DNA from: Glaciozyma antarctica PI12
Lineage: Eukaryota; Basidiomycota; Microbotryomycetes; Kriegeriales; Camptobasidiaceae
Length of the DNA stretch: 64,000 bases
Direction: 5' to 3'
Assembly: GCA_002917775.1 (NCBI GenBank)
Contig: KZ627150.1
Coordinates: 470,284-534,283 of the forward strand
Shown: one piece after another, positions 20,918-30,675 of the stretch
Numbering within the stretch: the first letter of the stretch is position 1
How the letters are laid out: each line of letters begins with the position of its first letter
Notes under the pieces: generated by a model
What the model was told of the DNA's origin: nothing
Database searches by the model: none
The model's input: the letters and a program-made list of their open reading frames with translations, nothing else
Position numbers and translations under genes: made by a program

Positions 20918-22937
20918 ATGGCGACGACCTTCACACACTACACGCAACTGCCCCAATCACCTCCCCCGGAACCCCCACAACGCGACTTCGCCTCCTGCTA
21001 CAGCTCTCTCCCTTGCGACGAGAAGGCGTACTCTCGCCAAGCCTCTGTCAGAGCTCTCCTCTCCAGCTTCTGGACACGTCGGAGCGCCAGCACTCGCAGG
21101 CTTCTAGGAGTGCTGGCGCTGGCGGGCTGCGTTATCGTCGCTGTGCAGGTCTCGACGCCGGTGAAATTGAACACGGGAGCTCGGAGCACTGTATGGGATT
21201 CGCCAAGACCGAATACCGCAAAGGAGAAGCGACCAGTCGACTTTGAGACGAGCGAGGTGCCCGAGGAATGGAGCTGCAATCCTTTCAAGGCGGCTGGACG
21301 GTTATTAGTCGACACCGAGGAGCCCGTGAGTCCATGAAGGTAGAAAGGGGATTCATGGCTTGCACTGACGACTTGACCGCAGACCAACAACCTCTGGAAG
21401 CCGTTTGACGAAGATTGCCCGCCGTCGTCGCTGATGGAGGGCCTCTACGTTCCGAAGAACACTACCGCACCCGCCAATTCCCTCCGCAACGGTCCCTCCC
21501 GCACGAACGACGCCTCGGTTCGCAAAGAAGCTCGAGCCACGCGTCCCCGCCCTCACTACGCCTGGCTCGTCAATGCAACAATTCTCCTTCAAGGTGGCTC
21601 CCTTCCTCTCTCCTTCCGCGATGACCTCGCTGACGGCGATTTATCCAGGCGACTCGATAGAACGCCTTCACCTCAACGACTTCTGCAACCTCGTCGGCGG
21701 CACCCTCACCAACATCGTCCCCTCTCATCCCGCCTCGCCACCGATCTATCGCAAGAAGCTCCCGACGATCTTGGGACCGGACGGGCTCGAAACCCCAGAT
21801 TCTATCGAGGCGAAACAGCTGCGAGTCATGTACGAGAACATGTGGGACGACAGACGCTCGAGCTGGCCTATCACTCGTCCCAACCTGTGCGATGTTGAGG
21901 AATATGGCGCGACGATCATCAGCGTCTTCACCTGGGTGCGTCTCCTCCTCAGGGCCTTGCCTCCGCACTCGTGCTTACCTTTTGTCTCGCAGGGCCTGCG
22001 AGATATGGAGCCCGTCTTCCAAAGCGAGGATTTCTTCCACGGTCCTTGTGCACCTTCTCTCTTCGCACCCTCGGTCGTTATCTCGCTAATCGCGGCGCTA
22101 CAGCTACTTGGGTCGAGCGATTCCACCACATCACTCTCCCTCTTCTCCGCAACCTCGCTACCCTCCTCGACCGTCCCCAAATCCTTCACCCCACCTTCAT
22201 CGAGCTCGCTTCCGGCTTTTGGGACCTGCGAGGCTTCACCGAGGAGGACTTTATCGTCGCTGGAGTGAGCAAACCCTATCCAAAGGACAGCGAAATCCCT
22301 TTTCGGAATCTCGACGAGGTGCGCGAGAAGAAGTGGGCCGAGCAGGCGCAGGAGGTCCTCAAGCTGGTCGCCGAGACGTTCCCAGGCGAGAAGGGCGTTC
22401 GCGATGGTCCCGTCATCTCCTGGAGGACTCTTCACCACCCTCACAAAAACAGTGCGTCGCTTCTTTCTCCCTTACCAGCAACGAGGCTGATCACGTCGTC
22501 TCCCAGACTACACGCCTTATTCTCGCGCCTTCGGTCTCGACAACCTCGCTCGCAAGACCCTCCATGACCTCCGCGTCTCCTCCCTCGCCACTCGCCCTTC
22601 CACCCTCCAATCCGCCAAAAACACCCTCCACAGCGCCAAAGCCCGCCTCTTCGCATACGGGGGCAAGAGCGAGCCTTTCGACAAGGCGCCAGCAGCGATC
22701 GATTATGGCTTCGACGAGCGGATTCGCGTGAGCGAGTTTGGCGCGCTTCTCGTTGGGCAGGAGAGTCACTTTAATGACTTCTTGCATCCGTCCGTGCTGC
22801 CTGGGAGCTACCTCTGGTCCGACATGATGCTGTACGAGTGAGTATAGGTTCGTTTTGATCGTGCGAAGGTTGTTTCTGACGAGTTTTACCTTCCCAGACT
22901 CAAAAGAGCTGTTGCGCGAGTGGGGCGGAGCTCGTAG
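20918..22937 (+). CDS. SGNH/PC-esterase-like type II membrane protein
   Basis: Putative glycan O-acyltransferase or acyl-esterase of the GDSL/SGNH superfamily, Golgi or ER lumen. A cytosolic tail of about 60 residues is followed by one membrane anchor (RRLLGVLALAGCVIVAVQVS). The lumenal part has an N-linked-type WSCNPF/NTT region, then the block I motif HYAWLVNATILLQ/GDSIERLHLNDFC with Ser-nucleophile GDS, and at the C-terminus the DxxH motif of PC-esterase/TBL-like proteins (NDFLHPSVLPGSYLW). About 500 residues. Exons 20918-21325, 21383-21593, 21649-21935, 21993 onward, with further introns at about 22042-22103, 22452-22506 and 22838-22898; the intron at 21594-21648 falls inside the GDS codon run. 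One donor is GTCCTT. The stop TAG is at 22935-22937. GDS plus DxxH and the type II topology match plant TBL and fungal homologues; the substrate is unknown. Confidence 0.7.
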
Positions 22938-24169
22938 ATGAGGCGGGGGATGTTGTAGCTGGCCAGTCTCGGCTGTACGGATAGAATTCTTGGTTGTTGT
23001 GCTCGTTCGTTGCGTTTCGTCAAAGCTCCGCGGAACCCACGGTCCCGATTCCTGCGTTTCTGCTCGCTCCTCTCTTCCTCCCCAATTCTTGAGCTTTTCA
23101 TGAGCAGTGGTCTTCCTTGCGTCGTCGACGGAGACGAGTCGTGCGCACTCGAGAGAGTTTCATGATCAACTAAACCGCCGCACAGGCATCGACCTGACGA
23201 CCCGTTAACTTTTCTCTCCCCCGCAGCCTTTTGACACCGAAGACACCGAAGACTCAAGCAAGTGCTGTGCTTTTTGTTTCCTCCCGTCACCACGTACTTC
23301 GAGCGAGGCTGCGGTTTGGACGCCACGATGTAAGTCTCGAGCTTGAATGGGTAGCGAGGACCGCAGCTGACTTGCGGCATCCAGAGCTTTGCTGTTGGCA
23401 TTCATCGAGTGAGAATTAGCGCGCACTTGAAGCTGTGCCGGCTGCCGCTCGCGAGCTGAGAGGAACGGGCGGCGTTCGCAGTGGATTCCAGCAATCAGGG
23501 GAGCAGAGGTCTTCTTTTTTCTCCCTCGTGACGATGGATCCAGCACAGTCTTTCGTGGCCTAAGCAAACGAGCGCAAAGATTTTGAGCTCGAGGAGGTGG
23601 ACGCGCAGAGTCCCGTTCCGCTCGCGCGGAAGTCGTCGCAAGCGCGAGCGCGAGGGGGTCAAAAAGAGCAGATCCAGACGTCGAGCAGGGCTGTCAATCG
23701 AGCACAACCTAGACGAGCAGGCTGATTATCGTAGAAAGAAGCAGATTCATGAGAGGTGGTGGCCGGGCTCAAGAGCAGAGGAGGAAGAAAGAACGTCAAG
23801 AGGAGAGCGAGGAAGCGAGAGCCCGGCGTCGAATCTTGAGCGAAGAGCCCCAAGCAGAGCGTATGAGCAGTACGCAGGAGCGCAAGGTGCATCCCTCCCT
23901 TCGTCCGCGAAGGATTGAGCAGCTAGCCTGGCCTTCGACTGCGCCGTGGGGACAGTCTCAGCGCGCTTTGAAGCAGGATGAGAGAGGAGCAGGATCCGAG
24001 CTGGAGCGCTTCCGGAGATCTCATGCTGCCAGCTAGACCCCCATCGCCTTCAAACAAGTAGGAAACGTCGGTGGAGAGAGTGGTAGAAAGAAGAGAGGCG
24101 TCGAACAGGGAATCGAGTACTCGAGCTCCGAACTGGGCCCTCTTTGTCTCTTCCCCCTACGTTCTCACC
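22938..24169. other. Intergenic, Maf upstream region
   Basis: About 1.2 kb between two plus-strand genes. It holds a doubled GACACCGAA near 23235-23255 and purine-rich plus-strand sequence (about 23590-23900, AGGAAGAAAGAACG-like). A minus-strand frame at about 23405-23205 of 66 codons is open but has no family signals. No tRNA or repeat was seen. Confidence 0.4.
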
Positions 24170-25342
24170 ATGTTTGGCTCAACAAACGAGAAGGCAGAGC
24201 TTCTTACGCCACGGAACCCAGTCCTGCCGCACGCCCTGAAGCTCCCCGCCTTCAACAAGCTTACGGGTGGGCTCTCCCCTTGCTTCCTCCTGCACACACG
24301 CTGAACGTGCACCTCCAGGAAAGCGCGTCGTACTTGCATCAGCATCTCCCAGGCGCGCTGATATCCTCCGGATCTTCGTGCGTTGCGATCCCTCGTGAGG
24401 CCGTGAGGGAAGGAGCTAACGTTGCGAGCAGGGACTCGCACCGGAGATCGTCCCTTCCACCTTCCCCGAGGAGCTCAGTCACAGCGCCTACGACGATCCT
24501 GGACAGTACGCGGTGGCTACTGGAACAGCCAAGGTGCGTGATGGAGGTGGACCCGGGGAGGGGAGCTGATGCTGCTTTAAGTAGGCGATTGAGGTGTACG
24601 AACGCTTGGTGACGGAGTCGCCTGAGGATCCTCCGGACCTGGTTATTGGCGGTAAGCTATGGTTGGCATTGGATTTTAAGGCTGCTAGCTGACGAGCACT
24701 GGAGCCGACACGATTGTCGTTCTCCCGCCTCCGTCCCTTGCGATCCTCGAGAAGCCGAGGAACATTATCGACCAGCATGGGATGCTGCAGGATCTAAACG
24801 GAGCTACAGTAGACGTGGTGACTGCTGTTACGCTCGGTGAGCTGCTGAGGGCTACTCTGACCCTTGGGCTTGCTGACCTCCCTCTCCCTACCAGTACAGC
24901 CTCAGCTCGCCAATCCCGGCTACTCCCTGCGGTCTCTCGTCGTCGCAAGTAGGTATCCTCGCAACCTGACGACTTATCGTAGCTAACGATCCCTTCCTCT
25001 CTGCCAGCCAAGGTGGTGTTCGCGGACTCGCCACCCAGGACTTTGCGAGCGTACATTGACTCCGGCGAGGGTATCGATCGGTAAGTTGCGATCCTTTTCC
25101 TTGTTGCGTTGATGCTCACCTTCCGATTCCCTTCACAGTGCGGGAGGCTTCGCAATCCAAGGCCTCGGTGGGCTTCTCATAAAGGAGATCCGAGGGGATT
25201 GGAACAACGCTGTGGGATTCCCAGGACAGGTAAGAAGGCGGTTTTTACGACCTGCTCGATGCGCCAGCTAACCTCGTTTCAGGCTTTCTTTGAGTGGTTG
25301 GAGGAGCTCACGGAGGAGGGCGTGCTGGTGGAGATGGATTGA
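24170..25342 (+). CDS. Maf-like nucleotide pyrophosphatase
   Basis: Cytosolic Maf/HAM1-like nucleoside triphosphate pyrophosphatase, which cleaves non-canonical or pyrimidine NTPs to NMP and PPi. Start ATG at 24170 (CACCATGTT context). Spliced reading: GKRVVLASASPRRADILRIF (Maf signature SxSPRR), GLAPEIVPSTFPEEL, VIGADTIVVLPPPS (second signature with the catalytic Asp), EKPRNIIDQHGML, then TKVVFADSPPRTLRAYIDSG, RAGGFAIQGLGGLLIKEIRGD and a closing EELTEEGVLVEMD. Seven or so small introns of about 50-60 nt; one splits the GADT motif codon for Gly/Ala near 24651-24703. About 235 residues, slightly longer than bacterial Maf. All family residues expected from bacterial and ASMTL-type proteins that I could check are present. 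Confidence 0.88.
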
Positions 25343-25688
25343 GAGGGCTACGACGGACACTTGCAGATGCTTCTGCAGCGAATGATTCACGATGCTTTTC
25401 CTGAATGACTGCTCGAGGGTTCATTGCGCTTGCTTTGAAATACGAACCGTAAAGCGAAGAACGAGTCGGCCAACGACGGGGGAGGAATTCGGCGCGGAGT
25501 CGCAAGGCCGTCTGCTTCCTTGTCCCTCTCCTCCTCTTCCCAAGCCTCTCCAGCTCGTCAAGCAGCTCCGCTAGGAACCAACAGCTCCCCCAGTCAAGGT
25601 CCCGCCACCTTGCGTTGTCCTCAAAGCGCCTCATCTCGCTCCGAGTCAAAACCCGCACAAAAACCGGCACAACAATCGCTTCGCCGCA
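25343..25688. other. Intergenic, LYS4 promoter side
   Basis: About 350 bp upstream of LYS4. The sequence becomes C-rich towards the start (about 25560-25688). No gene or clear regulatory site was seen. Confidence 0.35.
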
Positions 25689-28091
25689 ATGCTCCAACTT
25701 CGCGCCCGCACCTTCCCCAGCTCCCTCTCCAACCCCCTCTTCCGCCGCTATCTCGCCACTCCCACCGCTCTCCCTCAAACCTACGTCGAGAAGGTCGTGC
25801 AGAAACATGCTGTCGGACTGCCTGAGGGGAAGATTGTGAGGGCTGGGGACTACGTGATGATCAGGCCTGAGCACGTTATGACCCATGTAAGTACCTGTAA
25901 AGAGTAAGGGAACCTGGATCTGACAGGTCGCGACTGCAGGACAACACCGGACCCGTCATCTCCAAGTGGGTTCCGAGGGAGCTCTCGCGAGGAGCGCTAG
26001 CTGACGGGCTCGCTGCAGGTTCAAGTCGATTGGCGCCACCAAGATCTCTGACCCCCGTCAGACCGTCTTCACGCTCGACCACGACGTCCAGAACCGCTCG
26101 TCCACCAACCTTTCCAAGTACTCCCGCATCGAGGCGTTCGCGGGCACGCACGGGATCGACTTCTACCCTGCTGGACGAGGAATTGGCCACCAGATTATGA
26201 TTGAGGAGGGATACGCGTTCCCTGGAGTCATGACGGTCGCCAGTGACAGTCACTCAAACATGTACGGAGGAGTCGGTTGCGTTGGAACGCCGATTGTTAG
26301 GTGCGTTCTCGCTCTTGCGGAGATGCTGGAACAGAGCAGTTGCTGACTGAGCTATTTTCTACGTGCAGGACGGACGCTGCAGCTCTCTGGGCGACGCAGC
26401 GAACGTGGTGGCAAGTCCCGCCTATCGTTCGCGTCAACCTCGTCGGAGCTCTCCCCGCTGGAGTCACGGGCAAGGACATCATCATCGCACTATGCGGAAC
26501 GTTCAACTCGGACGAGGTCCTCAACAGCGCGATCGAGTTTGGTGGAGACGGAGTCGCCCAGCTTAGTGTCGACGAGCGACTAGCTATCGCGAACATGACG
26601 ACCGAGTGGGGAGCGCTCGTCGGCGTCTTCCCTGTCGACAGCGTGCTGCAGAAGTGGTACGAGCTCCAGCTCAAGAAGCTCGACCTCCAGCGCTTCCAGT
26701 TCTCCGGACCCTCCTCCTCCCTTCCTCCCCTTTCCCAAGGCGCGCACCCTCGACTCTCCCCCGCACGCCTCGACGACGTCTTCAAGAACCCCATCCTCGC
26801 CGACGAAGGCGCCTACTACTCCAAGACCCTCACCCTCCACCTCCCCACTCTCTCCCCCTCCGTCTCCGGCCCCAACTCCGTCAAAGTCGCGACCCCTCTC
26901 CCCGTCCTCGCGCAACAAAACATCAAAATCAACAAGGCGTACCTCGTCAGCTGCACCAACTCCCGCGCGTCGGACCTCAAGCGCGCAGCCGAGGTCATGA
27001 AGGGGAAGAAGGTCGCTCCCGGCGTCGAGTTCTACGTCGCTGCGGCGTCGTCGGTCGTGCAAAAGGAATCTGAGGCGGCTGGCGACTGGGCTGCTCTCGT
27101 CTCGGCGGGTGCAAAGGTCTTACCTGCGGGTTGCGGACCTTGCATTGGGCTCGGAGTTGGACTGCTGGAGGATGGAGAGGTCGGCATCTCGGCGACGAAC
27201 CGCAACTACAAGGGACGAATGGGCTCCCCGAACGCGCAGGCGTACCTCGCCAGTCCAGAGGTCGTCGCAGCGAGTGCGATCGCCGGACGGATCTGCGGAC
27301 CCAACGACTTTGGCGACGCCAGCGTGACGGGTCCCAGAATCGAGATCGAGGAGCACACCCCTTCCTCGCCAGCAGCAGCCGTCGCGACCGTCGCTGAGCC
27401 CCTCCTCCCCTCCTTCCCTCCTCTCTTCGCCGGCCCTCTCCTCTTCGCCCCTCAGGACAACCTCAACACGGACGGCATCTATCCGGGCAAGTACACGTAC
27501 CAGGACGACATCACGCTCGCCAAGCAGGCCGAAGTCGTCATGGAGAACTACGACACGGGCTTCGCGTCCCTGATGCAGTCGCTCAAGTCTCCCTCGGTCG
27601 AGCGGAACGGCGAAGGCGTCCTCCTCGCGTCGGGCTTCAACTTCGGAACCGGATCCTCGCGCGAGCAAGCTGCGACCGCTCTCCTCTCCTCGGGCGTCCC
27701 CCTCGTTCTCTGCGGATCGTTCGGCGACATCTTCAAGCGCAACTCGATCAACAACGCCCTCATTTGCGTCGAGTGCCCCGAGTTGATCTACGACCTTACG
27801 AGGGATTTCGGCAAGGACGGGAAGAGGAACGCGGGAGGGAAGGACGGCAAGGGAACGGTGCAGACGGGGTACTGGGTTGAGGTGGAGAGTGTGGGCGGCA
27901 AGGTCGTCGTGCGGAAGGAGAAGGGTGGAGAGGTGCTTAAGGAGTACGAGGTCGGAGCGGTCGGAGGCAGTGTGCAAGAGCTTTGGCTTGGTGAGTCGCT
28001 CCCGTTTCACTATTTGCGGTGTTGGGAGCTGTGCGCTGATCGCTCATTTGCAGCTGGAGGACTCGAGGGCTGGGTGCGCGAGCGTATTTAG
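25689..28091 (+). CDS. LYS4: Homoaconitase, mitochondrial
   Basis: Lysine biosynthesis by the alpha-aminoadipate route: conversion of homocitrate/cis-homoaconitate to homoisocitrate in the mitochondrial matrix. The N-terminus [20 protein letters not shown] is an import signal. Aconitase-family blocks follow in order: [69 protein letters not shown], then the iron-sulfur ligands in SCTNSR and [22 protein letters not shown], and the C-terminal swivel domain with [17 protein letters not shown] and [18 protein letters not shown]. Introns near 25889-25940, 25967-26018, 26301-26369 and 27990-28051. About 710 residues, as expected. All three 4Fe-4S cysteines are present. Distinguished from aconitase by length and by the swivel block; assignment is firm. 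Confidence 0.96.
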
Positions 28092-28288
28092 ATGGAATTG
28101 AGCCGACGTAAAAGTGACTGTGGCTTGCTGTTGTGCTGTGTGATGGCAGAGAGATTCCGTCAGGGCAGGCAGGGCGCGCGAACAGGTCTTTCCTTCGACA
28201 TGAGTCGATAAGGTGAAGTAGAGGGGCTCCGAGCACGAAGTCGCCACAGCTCTTCTCCCTTCATCCGACTCCACTTGCCGAGCTCGCC

Positions 28289-29401
28289 ATGTCCTCCAAG
28301 ATCAGGCACGAGTGGCAAGTACTCGCTAGAGAGCCACGCGAACGAAGCGCTAACCCCGCTTCCGTCAGGTACCAAACCGACTCGGAGGTCGTCCTAAGCG
28401 TCTTCATCCGCAACGTCAAGGCGGAGGACCTCAAGGTAGACCTTCAAGACCGCTCCGTAGGTCTCTTCCTCTGCCCCACCAGCTCGCGCCAACTCACGCC
28501 GCCGCACAGGTCTCCCTCACCGTTCACCTTCCCACCGGCACGGACGTCGTCTTCGACCTCGACCCTCTCGCTCACGCTGTGGACGTCGCTGGTTCTTCGC
28601 ACAGGGTTAACCCGGCCAAGATTGAGATTAAGCTGAAGAAGAAGCAGCCGGGGATCAAGTGGGCGAAGATCGAGGGAGAGGATGAGGGGGTTCCGGCGTC
28701 GACGGGTGAGTGGCGCGGCTTGGGAGCTTGGTGGAGGAAGTTATTGGTGCTGGTGGGGGGCTGGGATGAATTGGTAGAACGTCTTGGGAGGTGGGACGAC
28801 GGGAAGCGGCTCCGCGAGCTCGAGGACGGAGGTCGTGCGGACTGCTGTCGTGCGCACGCTTCTCGCGGCAGTCTGCTGCTGCTCCAGAGCATTCCAGTGC
28901 AACGCAGCCAACCGCTTCATGGAATACGAGAGCTAATCCTTTATCTGCAGGCGCAGCAACAGGGACCAGCGGCGAGCACTCGTACCCGAGCTCCTCCAAG
29001 AAGCACACCAACTGGGACGCGCTCGCCAGAGCCGCTGCTGAGGAGGAGGAGAAGGGAAAAACCGCTGCTGGGAAGGACTCGAACGCGGGCGGGGACAAGC
29101 AGCTCAACGAGCTGTTCCAGAAGCTGTATGCCGACGCGACGGACGAGCAGAGGAGGGCGATGATCAAGAGCTATCAGGAGAGTAATGGAACGGCGTTGAG
29201 CACGGATTGGAATGAGGTGAAGAAGGTGCGGTACTTTGGCTGGCTTGGGGCGAGCGAGCGAGGGGTCGAGCTGACGGCTGGTTCCTGCAGGCACCGGTGA
29301 AGACGCAACCGCCCGAGGTACGCTCTCCGTCTGTTCTTCGTGCCTTCGCGGAAGCTGACCTGTTATCGCAGAGCATGGTTGCGAAGAAGTGGGGTGCTTG
29401 A
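28289..29401 (+). CDS. SGT1: SGT1-type co-chaperone, CS and SGS domains
   Basis: Hsp90 co-chaperone of the SGT1 family, used in SCF and kinetochore assembly. The CS domain is RHEWYQTDSEVVLSVFIRNV, KAEDLKVDLQDRSVSLTVHL, DVVFDLDPLAHAVD; the SGS domain follows with YPSSSKKHTNWDALARA, ELFQKLYADATDEQRRAM, KSYQESNGTALSTDWNEVKK and the closing SMVAKKWGA. About 200 residues. The first intron (28315-28368) starts with GCAAGT: only a GC-AG splice joins GAG TG to G TAC and gives the conserved HEWYQT; using the GT two bases further breaks the frame. Other introns: about 28457-28509, 28707-28950, 29228-29290 and 29316-29371. The TPR domain of yeast and plant SGT1 is absent, and there is no room for it before the LYS4 stop 200 bp upstream. 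Stop TGA at 29399-29401. Confidence 0.87.
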
Positions 29402-29885
29402 TCTCGAAGTGTTCGAGTGGAATCGGATTTCTTAGCAGTGGTTGAGTGGCGAGGTGACGACAAGGACTGCTCGCTGCTCGTCTGCTTGCACTTCTCTAGG
29501 CGCCTTCGTGCATATCGAATTCTTTTTATGTTGGTCGGCTTCTGCTCCAGCAACGTCGCCATGTGACTTTCGTTCCACTCCTGAATTTCTCGCTCGCATT
29601 GCAGCAGCTTCCTCCCTTGAAACAGCTCCGTAGGTGTGTAAGCCGGCTCTTTGGTCATCTCGTCATCTCAAAAAAACCTTGCCTCACGAAGTTGGGAGTG
29701 GAGACTAGGAGAGCAGGGGAACAACGTACGGCGCTCGGGGACGGCTCGCTGACCTCCTCCTCTCTTCCTACGCAGGGGTCGTGGTCCTAAGAAGCACCTA
29801 AAGCGCCAGCAGCTCCCTCGCGCGCAGTCCTCAGCCTCGCTCGCACTCTCTGTTCCTTCAATACTTTCCTTCCCTAGCCTTGGTA
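29402..29885. other. Convergent 3' region, SGT1 / AIM41
   Basis: About 480 bp between the convergent 3' ends. Nothing recognised apart from an A-run near 29669. Confidence 0.35.
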
Positions 29886-30494
29886 TTACTTCGCAGCAGC
29901 TCCAAAGCTCCGCACTGCCTCAGCAATCTCCTTCCCCCCCGCTGCTCCCGCAACCTTCTCAACGACCTTCTTGATAACCTGCCCCACCTCCTTGCCCGCC
30001 ACCTTCCCCTCCACCAGCACCACCTTCATCTCCTCCAGCACCCCCCTCACCACGACCTCCAGCTCGTCCTTCCCCATCCCGCTCTTCGCCGCGTCCTCGC
30101 TCACAAACTCCTTGAGGATAGCGATCTCCCGTTCGTACTGCTCCGCCAGATCTGTGCGTGGTGGAGACGAGGAGAGGAATGTGACGGTGGCGTCTTGGCG
30201 TGTGGAAATGGCTTTCGCGAGGGATTTGGAGGGCGAGGGAGGGGAGGGGTTGTGCGCTGCGTAGGCTAGGTCGGAGAGGAGGGACTGTGGGCGGGGTTAG
30301 TCGGCGCTTGGTCGGGAAAGGTAGGGGCTTACTTTGATCACGGTTGTGCGGAACGAGTCGCGCGCTTTCATCGACGTCTTGAGAGAGGTTCGGAGAGCGG
30401 CGTCGAGGGTCGGAGGAGCAGCGGCGGCGGCGAAAGCTCTAAAGAGAGGAGCGAAGCTGGTTCTGCCTGTACGGCCAAGTCGAAGAGCGAACAT
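29886..30494 (-). CDS. AIM41: GatB/YqeY-type mitochondrial protein
   Basis: Member of the YqeY/GatB-tail family, matching yeast Aim41, a mitochondrial protein of unclear role linked to tRNA-dependent amidation by domain only. Two exons: 30494-30333 and 30284-29886 with one 48-nt intron (GTAAGC to CACAG). The N-terminus MFALRLGRTGRTSFAPLFRAF is an import signal; the YqeY core reads LDAALRTSLKTSMKARDSF, TVIKSLLSDLAYA, EQYEREIAILKEFV, GKDELEVVVRGVLEEM, KEVGQVIKKVVEKVAG. About 186 residues, near the family norm. It shares a 181-bp divergent promoter with MDN1. Confidence 0.86.
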
Positions 30495-30675
30495 TTCTCC
30501 AAGTCTTCCGTGGGTTCGAGCAGGGAGAGCAAGTTGTCGTCGGCGACCCCGCGAGAATCAAGTGAGGGAGGACCGTGCACTTCAGCCAGCCGAAATTTCT
30601 CAGAGTCAGAAGCTCCGACGTTCAACACAGTCGAGTCGACGACGACGGCGAACAACGACGACGACGACGAGCTTG
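30495..30675. promoter_or_regulatory. Divergent promoter, AIM41 / MDN1
   Basis: Only 181 bp separates the two starts, so one nucleosome-free region probably serves both. The MDN1 side ends in a GAC-repeat tract (about 30636-30672) directly before the MDN1 ATG. Confidence 0.5.

Noticed and set aside
23205-23405. Minus-strand 66-codon open frame starting MNANSKALDAASQL
   Set aside because: No family signal, no clear promoter or conserved context, and composition fits intergenic sequence. A possible 63-nt intron inside keeps the frame but proves nothing.
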